Assembly: GCF_000018045.1 (NCBI RefSeq) | Contig: NC_009792.1 | Span: 3,038,001 to 3,102,000, forward strand | DNA length: 64,000 nucleotides | Direction of reading: 5' to 3' | DNA from: Citrobacter koseri ATCC BAA-895 | GTDB taxonomy: Bacteria; Pseudomonadota; Gammaproteobacteria; Enterobacterales; Enterobacteriaceae | In this document: one piece after another, positions 37,076 to 46,446 of the stretch | Layout of the letters: every line of letters starts with the position of its first letter | How positions within the stretch are numbered: the first letter of the stretch is position 1 | Made by a program: the position numbers and the translations under genes | Notes under the pieces: model-generated | Told to the model about the DNA's origin: nothing | Seen by the model: only the letters and a program-made list of their open reading frames with translations | The model's database searches: none

Positions 37076-37681
37076 ATGGCAGAGAAATTTACCCAACACA
37101 CCGGCCTGGTCGTCCCGCTGGATGCTGCTAACGTCGATACCGACGCGATTATACCGAAACAGTTTTTACAGAAAGTCACCCGCACCGGTTTTGGCGCGCA
37201 TCTGTTCAATGACTGGCGTTTTCTGGATGAAAAGGGTCAGCAGCCGAACCCGGAGTTCGTGCTGAACTTCCCGGAATATAAAGGCGCATCGATTCTGCTG
37301 GCGCGGGAAAACTTCGGCTGCGGTTCATCGCGCGAGCACGCGCCGTGGGCGCTGACTGATTACGGCTTTAAAGTGGTCATCGCGCCGAGCTTCGCGGATA
37401 TCTTCTATGGCAACAGCTTTAACAACCAGCTGCTGCCGGTAAAACTGAGCGATGAAGAGGTCGATGAACTGTTCGCCCTGGTGAAAGCCAATCCGGGGAT
37501 TAAATTTGAAGTGGATCTGGAAGCGCAGGTAGTAAAAGCGGGCGATAAGACCTACAGCTTTAAAATCGACGACTTCCGCCGCCACTGCATGTTGAACGGT
37601 CTGGACAGCATCGGCCTGACGTTGCAACACGAAAGCGCAATTGCGGCATACGAAGAGAAACAACCGTCGTTTATGCGCTGA
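37076..37681 (+). CDS. leuD: 3-isopropylmalate dehydratase small subunit
   Basis: The product is 201 residues from the ATG at 37076, preceded by AAGGAG. The frame stays open upstream into leuC, but [12 protein letters not shown] is the family start. It supplies the swivelling domain, with [18 protein letters not shown] as the recognisable motif, and completes the LeuCD isomerase. Confidence 0.97.
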
Positions 37682-37694
37682 TTCTCAGCATACC

Positions 37695-37767
37695 TGCCGG
37701 ATAGCACTTCGTTTATCCGGCCTGTCACTCTGTGTAGGCCGGATAAGGCGAAGCCGTCATCCGGCAT
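37695..37767. repeat. REP element pair (BIME) between leuD and setA
   Basis: Two REP units in inverted order (TGCCGGATAGCAC ... TATCCGGCCTG and GTAGGCCGGATAAGGC ... TCATCCGGCA) lie between the convergent ends of leuD and setA. Confidence 0.88.
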
Positions 37768-37770
37768 TTT

Positions 37771-38949
37771 TTACACATCCTTCACCCGCCCGGTCATCAC
37801 CAGCGCCACCAGCGAAATCGCCGCTATCACCCAGTAAACAGCGAAATGCCCGTAGCTTTGCGCGACCGCGCCCTGAATCACCCCCGCCAGAATCACTCCC
37901 GTGGAGATACTGTTGGTAAACAGCGTGGTAGCTGAACCGGCGCGGCCAGGCATTAAATCCTGAAACCACAGCATACCAATCCCCGCCACAATGCCGATAA
38001 ACACCGCGTTAAACAGTTGCAGGATAAGCAACGCCGTCTGGCTGTGAAAGAAAATCAGGCCGAGATAAAACAGTACCCCCGCAGCCACGGCGATAACCAT
38101 CATCCGCCGCTTACCGAAGCGCTTCACCGAGTAGCCAGCCAGAATCATCGCCGGGATCTCCAGACCTGCTGCGGTTCCCATCAATATTCCGGCCAGTTTA
38201 TCCGGTAAACCCAGCTCAAGGCTTATCCATAGCGGCATATCAATGATGTACATGGTGTTGCAGGTCCACATCAGCGTGGAGGCGATAAACAGCATACGGA
38301 CGTTTTTATCCTGCCAGCCGCCCGCTTCCGTGACCGGAACATCGGCAGGCTGCTCAACGCGCGCCACCGAGGGCAGAATAAAAGCAATCAACGCCAGGCT
38401 GATGGCGAATATGCCGGCGGCAATGGAAAACATCGCCGTGAAGCCATAGTTCAGCGCCAGCATAAAAGCCAGCGGCGGGCCAATCACCCATGCCAGTGAA
38501 AGCTGCGCACGCATTACCGAGCTGAACATCACCACTTCACGCGCGGAGTTATCGGCATATTCCCGCGCCAACGCAAATAGCTGCGGCATGGCGGTATTGG
38601 CCAGCGACGCGAATAACACGCCGCAGGTGATCAGGGTGAGATAATGGCGATTGAAGGCGAACAGTAGCGCGTTGCCAATCGCCATCAGGCAGCAGAACAT
38701 AATCAGCTTACGGCGATCGCCTTTACTGTCCGAGCGTTTTGCTAATGCAAGGCTGACCAGAATCCCGGCAATCGCGTTGACCGTGTAAAAAAGGCCGACC
38801 CAGAACGGCTGCGCACCGACTTCACGACTCAAAAACAGGCTCAGCGTCGGTGCCTGCAACGCTCCCGCCACGCCCATCATAAAGGCAACCAGCATAAAAG
38901 CGGCATAAACACCGTTGAGGCGCCGTCCCATCGTCATTAACCAGAGCAT
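37771..38949 (-). CDS. setA: SetA, sugar efflux transporter
   Basis: The product is 392 residues from the ATG at 38949 (MLWLMTMGRRLNGVYAAF), preceded by AAGGGAAA. The frame is open 27 codons further up, but those overlap the sgrS terminator. It is an MFS transporter with about twelve membrane segments. The cytoplasmic loop with KRSDSKGDRRKL is the MFS signature between helices 2 and 3. In E. coli SetA exports glucose and lactose analogues and is co-transcribed with the sgrS RNA upstream, contributing to glucose-phosphate stress relief. Confidence 0.95.
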   Translation of the reverse strand: MLWLMTMGRRLNGVYAAFMLVAFMMGVAGALQAPTLSLFLSREVGAQPFWVGLFYTVNAIAGILVSLALAKRSDSKGDRRKLIMFCCLMAIGNALLFAFNRHYLTLITCGVLFASLANTAMPQLFALAREYADNSAREVVMFSSVMRAQLSLAWVIGPPLAFMLALNYGFTAMFSIAAGIFAISLALIAFILPSVARVEQPADVPVTEAGGWQDKNVRMLFIASTLMWTCNTMYIIDMPLWISLELGLPDKLAGILMGTAAGLEIPAMILAGYSVKRFGKRRMMVIAVAAGVLFYLGLIFFHSQTALLILQLFNAVFIGIVAGIGMLWFQDLMPGRAGSATTLFTNSISTGVILAGVIQGAVAQSYGHFAVYWVIAAISLVALVMTGRVKDV

Positions 38950-38984
38950 ACTTTCCCTTTTTATGTCTAAACGCAGCCGAAACG

Positions 38985-39220
38985 AAAAAAGCCAGCAGGA
39001 ATTATCTGCTGGCGCGGCGATAAACACCAATACTCAGTCACACATGATGTCTGCAATTCGGAAATCCGAGGTCAGGCAGTCACCTCCCACTGCATCAGTT
39101 CTTCAAGCATCTTTAAGCGCTGCGGCGCGCTCGGACAAGCCAACCAGGACAACCCTTCTGTCGCGGTAAAGTACTTCAAATAAAACTGACGCATCGAAGA
39201 CCTCTCCATATTGCTTCATC
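38985..39220 (-). ncRNA. sgrS: SgrS, dual-function small RNA
   Basis: About 236 bases, beginning GATGAAGC (minus strand) and ending in a CCAGCAG/CTGCTGG stem with a T-run. The seed GTGTGACTGAGTATTGG (around 39030-39046), which pairs with ptsG mRNA in E. coli, is fully present just upstream of the terminator. The RNA also encodes sgrT. SgrS, made when sugar phosphates accumulate, silences ptsG and manXYZ with Hfq. It lies between divergent sgrR, its activator, and setA, which it probably shares a message with. Confidence 0.93.
39072..39194 (-). CDS. sgrT: SgrT, small inhibitor of glucose uptake encoded within sgrS
   Basis: A 40-residue peptide beginning MRQFYLKYFTATEG and ending EELMQWEVTA, read from an ATG 26 bases into SgrS with GGAG upstream. 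E. coli SgrT is 43 residues with the same N-terminal MRQF and YFTAT and a QRLxML stretch. SgrT blocks glucose transport by PtsG. The C-terminus is shorter than in E. coli and ends before the base-pairing region of the RNA. Confidence 0.93.
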   Translation of the reverse strand: MRQFYLKYFTATEGLSWLACPSAPQRLKMLEELMQWEVTA

Positions 39221-39227
39221 GGAATCC

Positions 39228-39255
39228 ATTATTGACCTAATATGGGGATAGTAAA
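39228..39255 (-). promoter_or_regulatory. sgrS promoter
   Basis: Minus strand: TTTACT (39250-39255), 16-base spacer, AATAAT (39228-39233), then 7 bases to the inferred start at 39220. SgrR is known to activate this promoter in E. coli; its exact site cannot be fixed from sequence. Confidence 0.6.
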
Positions 39256-39287
39256 ATTGCTGAGTTTTGCGCAGGAGTTCCCCTTTT

Positions 39288-40943
39288 ATGTCTTCAGGTC
39301 GTCTGCAACAACAGTTCATCCGTCTGTGGCAATGCTGCGACGGCAAAACGCAAGACACCACGCTCAACGAGCTGGCGGACCTGCTGAGCTGCTCCCGCCG
39401 CCATATGCGTACGCTGCTGAATACCATGCAGGAACGTGGCTGGTTGACGTGGGAGGCGGAGGTCGGACGCGGGAAACGCTCCCGTCTGACCTTCCTCTAT
39501 ACCGGGCTGGCGCTACAGCAGCAGCGGGCGGAAGACCTGCTGGAGCAAGATCGCATCGACCAGCTGGTACAGCTGGTGGGCGACAAAACCGCCGTGCGGC
39601 AAATGCTGGTGTCCCACCTGGGGCGCAGCTTTCGCCAGGGGCGGCATATTCTGCGCGTGCTCTACTATCGTCCAATGCACAACCTGCTGCCTGGCACCGC
39701 ATTGCGTCGTTCAGAAACCCATATCGCCCGGCAAATTTTCAGCGCACTGACGCGCGTAAATGAGGAAAATGGGGAACTGGAAGCCGATATTGCTCACCAC
39801 TGGCAACAGATTTCCCCTTTGCAGTGGCGTTTTTTTCTTCGTCCGGGGATTCACTTCCATCACGGACGTGAGCTGGAGATGGAGGATGTCATTGCCTCAC
39901 TGACGCGCATCAACGCCCTGCCGCTCTACTCGCACATTACCGAGATAGTCTCCCCCACCGCCTGGACGCTGGATATTCACCTGTCGCAGCCGGATCGCTG
40001 GCTGCCGTGGCTGCTGGGTCAGGTTCCGGCGATGATCCTGCCGCGGGAGTGGGAAACGCTGAATAATTTCTCCAGCCATCCGATCGGCACCGGCCCTTAC
40101 GCGGTGATGCGTAATACGCGCAACCAGTTAAAAATCCACGCCTTTGATGATTTCTTCGGCTATCGGGCGCTGATTGATGAAGTGAACGTCTGGGTATTGC
40201 CGGACATTGGCGACGAGCCGAACGGCGGTCTGACGTTAAAAGGGCCGACCGAAGATGAAAAAGCCATCGAAAGCCGGCTGGAAGAGGGCTGCTACTATAT
40301 GCTGTTCGACGCCCGGACGAATCGCGGCGCGAATCAGGAAGTCAGAGAGTGGATAAGCCGCGTGCTCTCCCCCAGCAATTTGCTCTTCTATGCCGACGAG
40401 CAATACCAGCGCCACTGGTTCCCGGCTTACGGATTACTGCCCCGCTGGCACCATGCCCGCCCGGGACACGGCGAAAAACCCGCCGGGCTGGAGACGATCA
40501 CGCTGACCTACTACCACGACCACATTGAACATCGGGTGATCGCGCAGATCATGAGCCAGCTGCTGGCTGAACATCAGGTACATCTGGATATCCATGAGAT
40601 CGACTACGATCAATGGCATGCGGGGGAGGTCACAAGCGACATCTGGCTCAACAGCGCCAACTTTACGCTACCGCTCGATTTTTCCCTGTTTGCGCACCTG
40701 TGCGAAGTCCCGCTGTTGCAGCATTGCATCCCGCTGGACTGGGAGGGCGACGCCGCGCAGTGGCGAAACGGCGAGATGAACCTGGCAGTGTGGTGCCAGC
40801 AATTGCTCGCCAGTAAAGCGATCGTCCCGCTGATCCACCACTGGCTGATTATCCAGGGGCAGCGCAGTATGCGCGGGCTACGTATGAACACCCTTGGCTG
40901 GTTTGACTTTAAATCGGCATGGTTTGCGCCACCCGACCCATGA
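39288..40943 (+). CDS. sgrR: SgrR, transcriptional regulator of sugar-phosphate stress
   Basis: The product is 551 residues from the ATG at 39288 (MSSGRLQQQFIRLWQCC); an upstream alternative start adds 7 residues not in the family. An N-terminal winged helix (about residues 1-110, with LSCSRRHMRTLL) is fused to a solute-binding-protein-like C-terminal domain thought to sense sugar phosphates. SgrR activates the divergent sgrS and represses itself. It precedes the thiamine transporter genes on the same strand, but a riboswitch separates them. Confidence 0.96.
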   Translation: MSSGRLQQQFIRLWQCCDGKTQDTTLNELADLLSCSRRHMRTLLNTMQERGWLTWEAEVGRGKRSRLTFLYTGLALQQQRAEDLLEQDRIDQLVQLVGDKTAVRQMLVSHLGRSFRQGRHILRVLYYRPMHNLLPGTALRRSETHIARQIFSALTRVNEENGELEADIAHHWQQISPLQWRFFLRPGIHFHHGRELEMEDVIASLTRINALPLYSHITEIVSPTAWTLDIHLSQPDRWLPWLLGQVPAMILPREWETLNNFSSHPIGTGPYAVMRNTRNQLKIHAFDDFFGYRALIDEVNVWVLPDIGDEPNGGLTLKGPTEDEKAIESRLEEGCYYMLFDARTNRGANQEVREWISRVLSPSNLLFYADEQYQRHWFPAYGLLPRWHHARPGHGEKPAGLETITLTYYHDHIEHRVIAQIMSQLLAEHQVHLDIHEIDYDQWHAGEVTSDIWLNSANFTLPLDFSLFAHLCEVPLLQHCIPLDWEGDAAQWRNGEMNLAVWCQQLLASKAIVPLIHHWLIIQGQRSMRGLRMNTLGWFDFKSAWFAPPDP

Positions 40944-40981
40944 TTGCCGCTTAGCAACAAAATCACTACACTAACGCCGTC

Positions 40982-41086
40982 CTCAACGGGGTGCTGATAA
41001 ACATACGCAAAACCATTCGTGAAGTGTATGGGCTGAGAAAATACCCGTCGAACCTGATCCGGATAACGCCGGCGAAGGGATTTGAG
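40982..41086 (+). promoter_or_regulatory. TPP riboswitch (thi box) of thiBPQ
   Basis: Conserved riboswitch blocks are in order: GGGGTGC, GGGCTGAGA, ATACCC, GAACCTGATCCGGATAACGC, CGGCGAAGGGA. The closing stem CTCAA (40982-40986) pairs with TTGAG (41082-41086). Thiamine pyrophosphate binding is expected to turn off thiBPQ; the E. coli homologue was found as the RNA SroA. Confidence 0.95.
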
Positions 41087-41129
41087 ACTGCTTCTCAAGT
41101 CCTTTGCCACCCACTTTATGAGGTGCAAA

Positions 41130-42113
41130 GTGTTAAAAAAATGTCTTCCCTTGCTACTCCTGTGCGCAGCGCCTGCCTTCGCCAAACCTGTTCTGACCGT
41201 CTATACCTATGACTCCTTCGCGGCCGACTGGGGGCCTGGCCCGACAATCAAAAAAGCCTTTGAAGCTGACTGTGATTGCGAACTGAAGCTGGTGGCGCTG
41301 GAAGATGGCGTGTCGCTGCTCAACCGCCTGCGAATGGAAGGGAAAAACAGCAAAGCCGACGTGGTGCTTGGCCTGGACAACAACCTGCTGGAAGCCGCCA
41401 CGCAAACCCGCCTGTTCGCGAAAAGCGGCATTGCGCCTGATGCGGTTAACGTGCCAGGCGGCTGGCATAACGACACATTCGTGCCGTTTGATTATGGCTA
41501 CTTCGCCTTCATCTATGACAAAAACAAACTGAAAAACCCACCGAAAAGCCTGAAAGAACTGGTAGAGAGCGATCGGAAATGGCGCGTGATTTATCAGGAC
41601 CCGCGTACCAGTACACCGGGGCTGGGTCTGCTGCTGTGGATGCAGAAAGTCTACGGCGATAACGCGCCGGAAGCCTGGCAAAAACTGGCGGCCAAAACGG
41701 TCACCGTTACCAAAGGCTGGAGCGAATCCTACGGCCTGTTCCTGAAAGGCGAAAGCGATCTGGTGCTGAGCTACACCACCTCTCCGGCGTATCACATCAT
41801 CGAAGAGAAGAAAGATAACTACGCCGCCGCCAGCTTCAGCGAAGGTCATTACCTGCAAGTGGAAGTAGCTGCGCGCACTGCCGCCAGCAAACAGCCGGAA
41901 CTGGCAGAAAAATTCCTCAAGTTTATGGTTTCACCAGCATTCCAGAACGCCATTCCCACCGGCAACTGGATGTATCCGGTCGCTGACGTCGCCCTGCCCG
42001 CAGGATTTGAACAACTGACGAAGCCATCCACCACGCTGGAATTTACGCCTGCGGAAGTGGCATCCCAGCGTCAGGCATGGATTAGCGAATGGCAACGCGC
42101 CGTCAGCCACTAA
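41130..42113 (+). CDS. thiB: ThiB, periplasmic thiamine-binding protein
   Basis: The product is 327 residues from a GTG at 41130 with an AGG site upstream; in-frame starts further up fall inside the riboswitch. An 18-residue signal peptide ends APAFA, followed by KPVLTVYTYDSF. It binds thiamine, TMP and TPP in the periplasm. Family features include SADVVLGLDNNLL-like and WSESYGLFLKGESDLVLSY segments. The end overlaps thiP by 25 bases. Confidence 0.96.
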   Translation: MLKKCLPLLLLCAAPAFAKPVLTVYTYDSFAADWGPGPTIKKAFEADCDCELKLVALEDGVSLLNRLRMEGKNSKADVVLGLDNNLLEAATQTRLFAKSGIAPDAVNVPGGWHNDTFVPFDYGYFAFIYDKNKLKNPPKSLKELVESDRKWRVIYQDPRTSTPGLGLLLWMQKVYGDNAPEAWQKLAAKTVTVTKGWSESYGLFLKGESDLVLSYTTSPAYHIIEEKKDNYAAASFSEGHYLQVEVAARTAASKQPELAEKFLKFMVSPAFQNAIPTGNWMYPVADVALPAGFEQLTKPSTTLEFTPAEVASQRQAWISEWQRAVSH

Positions 42114-43699
42114 TTCCCGGCTGGCTGATACCCGGGCTTTCTGCCGCCGCGCTGATGGTGGCAGTGGCTCTGGCGGCATTTCTGGCGCTATGGCTTAACG
42201 CGCCGCAGGGTGAATGGTCGTCGCTGTGGCAGGACAGCTACCTGTGGCACGTCGTGCGTTTCTCGTTCTGGCAGGCGTTCCTGTCGGCGCTGCTCTCCGT
42301 CATCCCGGCGATTTTCCTCGCCAGAGCGCTCTATCGTCGCCGTTTTCCCGGACGTCTTGCGTTATTGCGCCTGTGCGCCATGACGCTGATTTTACCGGTG
42401 CTGGTCGCCGTTTTCGGTATCCTCAGCGTCTACGGTCGTCAGGGCTGGCTGGCCTCGCTGTGGCATACGCTGGGGCTGGAGTGGCATTTCTCGCCCTACG
42501 GCTTGCAGGGGATTTTACTGGCGCACGTCTTTTTTAACCTGCCGATGGCAAGCCGCCTGCTGCTTCAGGCGCTGGAAAACATTCCCGGCGAACAGCGACA
42601 GCTCGCCGCGCAGCTAGGTATGCGCGGCTGGCACTTCTTCCGCTTTGTTGAATGGCCGTGGATGCGTCGTCAAATCCCGCCGGTGGCGGCGCTGATTTTT
42701 ATGCTCTGTTTCGCCAGTTTCGCCACCGTGTTGTCACTTGGCGGCGGCCCGCAGGCTACCACTATCGAGCTGGCCATCTATCAGGCGCTGAGCTACGACT
42801 ACGATCCTGCCCGTGCGGCCATGCTGGCGCTGATCCAGATGATATGTTGTCTGGCGCTGGTGCTGCTGAGCCAGCGGCTGAGTAAAGCCATTGCCCCCGG
42901 CGTCACGCTGGTGCAAGGCTGGCGCGACCCTGACGATCGGCTCCACAGCCGCCTGACGGACAGCCTGCTGATCGCCCTGGCGCTGCTGTTGCTTCTCCCG
43001 CCGCTGCTGGCGGTTATTATTGATGGCGTCAATCGCAGCCTGCTGGACGTGCTGGCGCAACCCATTTTGTGGCAGGCGCTGTGGACCTCTCTGCGCATTG
43101 CGCTGGCGGCGGGAGTGCTGTGCGTCATCCTGACGATGATGCTTTTATGGAGCAGCCGCGAACTGCGCGCCCGCCAGCAGGTACTGGCAGGCCAGGCGCT
43201 GGAACTGAGCGGGATGTTGATCCTTGCTATGCCCGGCATCGTGCTGGCGACCGGCTTCTTTTTACTGCTCAACAACAGCATTGGACTACCGGAGTCGGCT
43301 GACGGTATTGTGATTTTCACCAACGCGCTAATGGCGATTCCCTATGCGCTAAAAGTGCTGGAAAACCCCATGCGCGACGTGACCGCACGCTACAGTATGC
43401 TGTGTCAGTCATTGGGCATTGAGGGATGGTCGCGACTGAAGGTGGTGGAACTGCGCGCCCTGAAACGCCCTCTGGCGCAGGCGCTGGCCTTTGCCTGCGT
43501 GCTCTCCATCGGTGATTTTGGCGTGGTGGCGCTGTTTGGCAACGACGATTTCCGCACGCTGCCGTTTTATCTGTATCAGCAAATTGGCTCCTATCGCAGC
43601 CAGGACGGCGCGGTTACCGCATTATTACTGCTGATGCTCTGCTTTATGCTGTTTACCGTTATCGAAAAATTACCGGGGCGAAATGTTAAAACTGACTGA
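42089..43699 (+). CDS. thiP: ThiP, thiamine ABC transporter permease
   Basis: The product is 536 residues, the usual length. It is a fused double permease with about twelve membrane segments; each half has an EAA-type loop (ENIPGEQRQLAAQLGM in the first, CQSLGIEGWSRLKVVEL in the second) that contacts ThiQ. It overlaps thiB by 25 bases and thiQ by 17 bases, a compact operon. Confidence 0.96.
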   Translation: MATRRQPLIPGWLIPGLSAAALMVAVALAAFLALWLNAPQGEWSSLWQDSYLWHVVRFSFWQAFLSALLSVIPAIFLARALYRRRFPGRLALLRLCAMTLILPVLVAVFGILSVYGRQGWLASLWHTLGLEWHFSPYGLQGILLAHVFFNLPMASRLLLQALENIPGEQRQLAAQLGMRGWHFFRFVEWPWMRRQIPPVAALIFMLCFASFATVLSLGGGPQATTIELAIYQALSYDYDPARAAMLALIQMICCLALVLLSQRLSKAIAPGVTLVQGWRDPDDRLHSRLTDSLLIALALLLLLPPLLAVIIDGVNRSLLDVLAQPILWQALWTSLRIALAAGVLCVILTMMLLWSSRELRARQQVLAGQALELSGMLILAMPGIVLATGFFLLLNNSIGLPESADGIVIFTNALMAIPYALKVLENPMRDVTARYSMLCQSLGIEGWSRLKVVELRALKRPLAQALAFACVLSIGDFGVVALFGNDDFRTLPFYLYQQIGSYRSQDGAVTALLLLMLCFMLFTVIEKLPGRNVKTD

Positions 43700-44381
43700 T
43701 ATCACCTGGCTTTATCACCATTTGCCCATGCGCTTTACACTGTCGGTAGCGCGCGGTGAACAGGTGGCAGTTCTCGGGCCAAGCGGCGCCGGGAAAAGTA
43801 CGTTGCTGAATTTAATCGCCGGGTTTCTGACACCGGCCAGCGGCACAATAATGATTGAAGGTCAGGATCACACCACGACACCGCCCTCCCGCCGTCCCGT
43901 TTCCATGCTGTTTCAGGAAAATAATCTGTTCAGCCACCTCAACGTGCGGCAGAACATCGGGCTGGGGTTAAACCCTGGGCTAAAGCTGAACGCGGCTCAG
44001 CGGGAGAAGCTGCATCATATTGCACGCCAGATGGGGATCGAAAATCTGCTGGAGCGCCTGCCGGGCGAGCTTTCCGGCGGGCAACGTCAACGCGTGGCGC
44101 TTGCGCGCTGCCTGGTGCGCGAACAACCGGTATTGCTGCTCGACGAGCCGTTTTCCGCTCTCGATCCCGCCCTGCGTCAGGAGATGCTGACGCTGGTCAG
44201 CGACGTCTGCCGCGACCAGCAATTAACCCTGCTGATGGTGTCACATAGCGTGGAGGATGCCGCGCGCATTGCGTCACGCTCGATTGTCGTGGCCGACGGG
44301 CGTATCGCATGGCAGGGCAAAACGGATGAGTTATTAAGCGGTCAGGCCAGCGCCTCAGCATTGCTGGGCATTAAAGCGTAA
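43683..44381 (+). CDS. thiQ: ThiQ, thiamine ABC transporter ATPase
   Basis: The product is 232 residues. Walker A GPSGAGKST is at residues 32-40, the signature LSGGQRQRVALAR and Walker B VLLLDEPFSALD lie in the second half. It powers thiamine import with ThiP and ThiB. A REP pair follows the stop codon within a few bases. Confidence 0.97.
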   Translation: MLKLTDITWLYHHLPMRFTLSVARGEQVAVLGPSGAGKSTLLNLIAGFLTPASGTIMIEGQDHTTTPPSRRPVSMLFQENNLFSHLNVRQNIGLGLNPGLKLNAAQREKLHHIARQMGIENLLERLPGELSGGQRQRVALARCLVREQPVLLLDEPFSALDPALRQEMLTLVSDVCRDQQLTLLMVSHSVEDAARIASRSIVVADGRIAWQGKTDELLSGQASASALLGIKA

Positions 44382-44385
44382 TGGG

Positions 44386-44464
44386 GTGCCCGGTGGCGCT
44401 GCGCTTACCGGGCCTACGGACAGGCATCCGTTGTAGGCCGGATAAGCGTCAGCGCCATCCGGCA
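44386..44464. repeat. REP element pair (BIME) between thiQ and yabI
   Basis: Two inverted REP units (TGCCCGGTGGCGCTGCGC ... CCGGGCCTAC and TGTAGGCCGGATAAGC ... GCCATCCGGCA) fill the gap between convergent thiQ and yabI. Confidence 0.88.
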
Positions 44465-44473
44465 AAAGATTCC

Positions 44474-45241
44474 TCAGTAACCCACAACTTTACGCAGAAT
44501 ATCGATATACACCGGCATCAGCGGATGACGAAGCAGCATCACCAGCGCGACAATGCCCGCGCCGAGCATCACCGGCGCCAGCCATAACAGGCGGCCTCGC
44601 GGTAAAAACGGCGTTAAGCGATCGGCGGCAGCCTTACCGCTACGCCATAACCGCCAGCACAGCCAGGCCGCCAGCCACAGCAGCAGCGCCGTTGCCAACA
44701 ACAGCCATTTGAAATAGCCGCTCTGCATATCGGCCGGAATGTCGATCGCAGCGCCCGCCAGAATCCCCGGCAAGAAATAGAACGGCGGCCACAGCACGCA
44801 GCCAATAATATTCGGCACGATAAATTTCGCGACGGGCAGATCCAGCATCCCCGCCACCATCGGCACCAGCGGCCGCGTCGGGCCGACAAAACGCCCGACC
44901 AGAATAGTGAACATGCTGTGTTGATGCAGCGCGTGTTCGGTTTTGTCCAGCAGCGCTTTGTTCTTTTTCATAAAAGACCAGCGATGCAGCGGCTTTTTGA
45001 AGCGCCAGCCCAACCAGAAGGAGATCCAGTCCCCCAGCAGGCAACCGATAATGCCCGCCAGCCACGCATGCCAGAAATTCAGCTCACCGCTGCCGATAAG
45101 CGCCCCCAGCCCCGCCATCATCACCGTACCGGGCAGAATCAGACCGACCAACGCCAGCGACTCCAGAAAGGCCACCAGCGCCACCGCAATTAGCGAGTAC
45201 AGAGCGGATTGGAGAATAAAGTGTTCCAGCAATGCTTGCAT
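44474..45241 (-). CDS. yabI: YabI, DedA-family membrane protein
   Basis: The product is 255 residues (E. coli 254). It is a DedA/SNARE-associated family protein with about five hydrophobic segments. Family motifs are LPGTVMMAGLGAL near the start and GRFVGPTRPLVPMVAG mid-protein, containing the conserved arginines. DedA proteins act in proton-motive force and lipid (undecaprenyl phosphate) homeostasis; the specific role of YabI is unknown. It lies 119 bases downstream of araC on the same strand. Confidence 0.93.
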   Translation of the reverse strand: MQALLEHFILQSALYSLIAVALVAFLESLALVGLILPGTVMMAGLGALIGSGELNFWHAWLAGIIGCLLGDWISFWLGWRFKKPLHRWSFMKKNKALLDKTEHALHQHSMFTILVGRFVGPTRPLVPMVAGMLDLPVAKFIVPNIIGCVLWPPFYFLPGILAGAAIDIPADMQSGYFKWLLLATALLLWLAAWLCWRLWRSGKAAADRLTPFLPRGRLLWLAPVMLGAGIVALVMLLRHPLMPVYIDILRKVVGY

Positions 45242-45360
45242 AATGTGTCCGTCAGATTTACGAAGCAGCGATTCTGCTAACCCTCACTCGCTTCGTCAAG
45301 TCGCCAATTGTCTGAATAGATTACGCGTTATGACATCTTTGCAGACACATCATTCACTTT

Positions 45361-46206
45361 TTATTCACAACCAGCGCGGAACTCGCTCGGGCTGGCCCCG
45401 GTACATTTTTTAAAGACGCGAGAGAAATAAAGCTGATCGTCAAACCCGACATTGCGCCCGACGGTGGCTATCGGCATCCGCGTCGTGCTGAGCAGCAGCT
45501 TCGCCTGGCTGATACGCTGATCCTCGCGCCAGCTCAGTACGCTAATGCCTAACTGTTGGCGGAACAGGTGCGACAGGCGGGACGGCGACAGACAGACGTG
45601 CTGCGCCACGCTGGCAATATCAAACTGGCTGTCCGCCAGATGATCGCTGATGTACTGACAGGCGTCGCGCACTCGGCTGTCCATCGGCGGATGCAACGAT
45701 TCATTGATCGCCTCCATACGTCGCAGCAGAAGCTGCTCCAGCAGGTTAATCGCCAGCAGTTCAGAGTAGCGCCCTTCCCCCTGCCCGGCATTGATGATTT
45801 GACCAAAAAGCTCATTAAAGCGCGGCTGGTGCGCTTCGTCAGGGCGGAAAAAACCGGTCTGCGCAAAAATCGTCGGCCAGGTGAGCCACTCCTGCCAGTA
45901 GGCGCGCGGTCGGAAGTACACCCACTGGTGATACCATTCGCTCGCATTGGGATGGCGACCGTAGTGGTGTACCTCACCAGGCGGAAACAGCAAAATATCC
46001 CCCGGACGGCAGACAAACTGTTTGCCGTGGTTATTGATCACCCCTTCCCCGCGAATCGTAAGATTAAGGATATACCCCTTCATCCCCAGCGGGCGGTCGA
46101 TAAAAAAATCCAGATAGCCGTTCGCCTCAATAGGCGTCAGCCCGGCAACCAGATGCGCATTAAACGAATAACCCGGCAGCAGGGGATCATTTTGCGTTTC
46201 AGCCAT
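45361..46206 (-). CDS. araC: AraC, arabinose regulator
   Basis: The product is 281 residues from the ATG at 46206 (MAETQNDPLLPGYSF). The N-terminal arm and beta-barrel bind arabinose; a C-terminal double HTH follows (IASVAQHVCLSPSRLSHLFR and the second near IATVGRNVGFDDQLYFSRVF). It ends SEFRAGCE, without the extra 11 residues of E. coli AraC, which matches Salmonella and Citrobacter forms. AraC represses and activates the divergent araBAD through the operators between them. Confidence 0.97.
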   Translation of the reverse strand: MAETQNDPLLPGYSFNAHLVAGLTPIEANGYLDFFIDRPLGMKGYILNLTIRGEGVINNHGKQFVCRPGDILLFPPGEVHHYGRHPNASEWYHQWVYFRPRAYWQEWLTWPTIFAQTGFFRPDEAHQPRFNELFGQIINAGQGEGRYSELLAINLLEQLLLRRMEAINESLHPPMDSRVRDACQYISDHLADSQFDIASVAQHVCLSPSRLSHLFRQQLGISVLSWREDQRISQAKLLLSTTRMPIATVGRNVGFDDQLYFSRVFKKCTGASPSEFRAGCE

Positions 46207-46243
46207 AAATTCAATACTCCCGGCGTTCTGAGAAGAAACCAAT

Positions 46244-46263
46244 TGTCCATATTGAGTGAGACA
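46244..46263. promoter_or_regulatory. araO2 operator
   Basis: TGTCCATATTGAGTGAGACA lies in the araC leader, where the E. coli O2 half site TGTCCATATTG is found. AraC dimers bridge O2 and I1, about 200 bases apart, to loop the DNA and repress araBAD. Confidence 0.75.
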
Positions 46264-46385
46264 TCTTCACCTTCCCCTCTGCGCCCCGCCGTCATTGCGG
46301 TTACGGACCATCAACCCCGCTTGCGAAAAGAGATTTGTAACAAAGGCCGATTGCGAAGGCGATAAAAACGGGTAACAAAAGTGTC

Positions 46386-46438
46386 TATAACTACGACAGA
46401 AATGTCCACATTGAATATTTGCACGGCGTCACACTTTG
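46386..46438. promoter_or_regulatory. araO1 and CRP site upstream of araBAD
   Basis: The O1-like sequence TATAACTACGACAGAAATG followed by TCCACATTGA occupies 46386-46414. A CRP-like site (TTTGCACGGCGTCACACTTT) follows at about 46418-46437. Order and spacing match E. coli: O1, CRP, I1, I2. Confidence 0.75.
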
Positions 46439-46446
46439 CAATGCCA

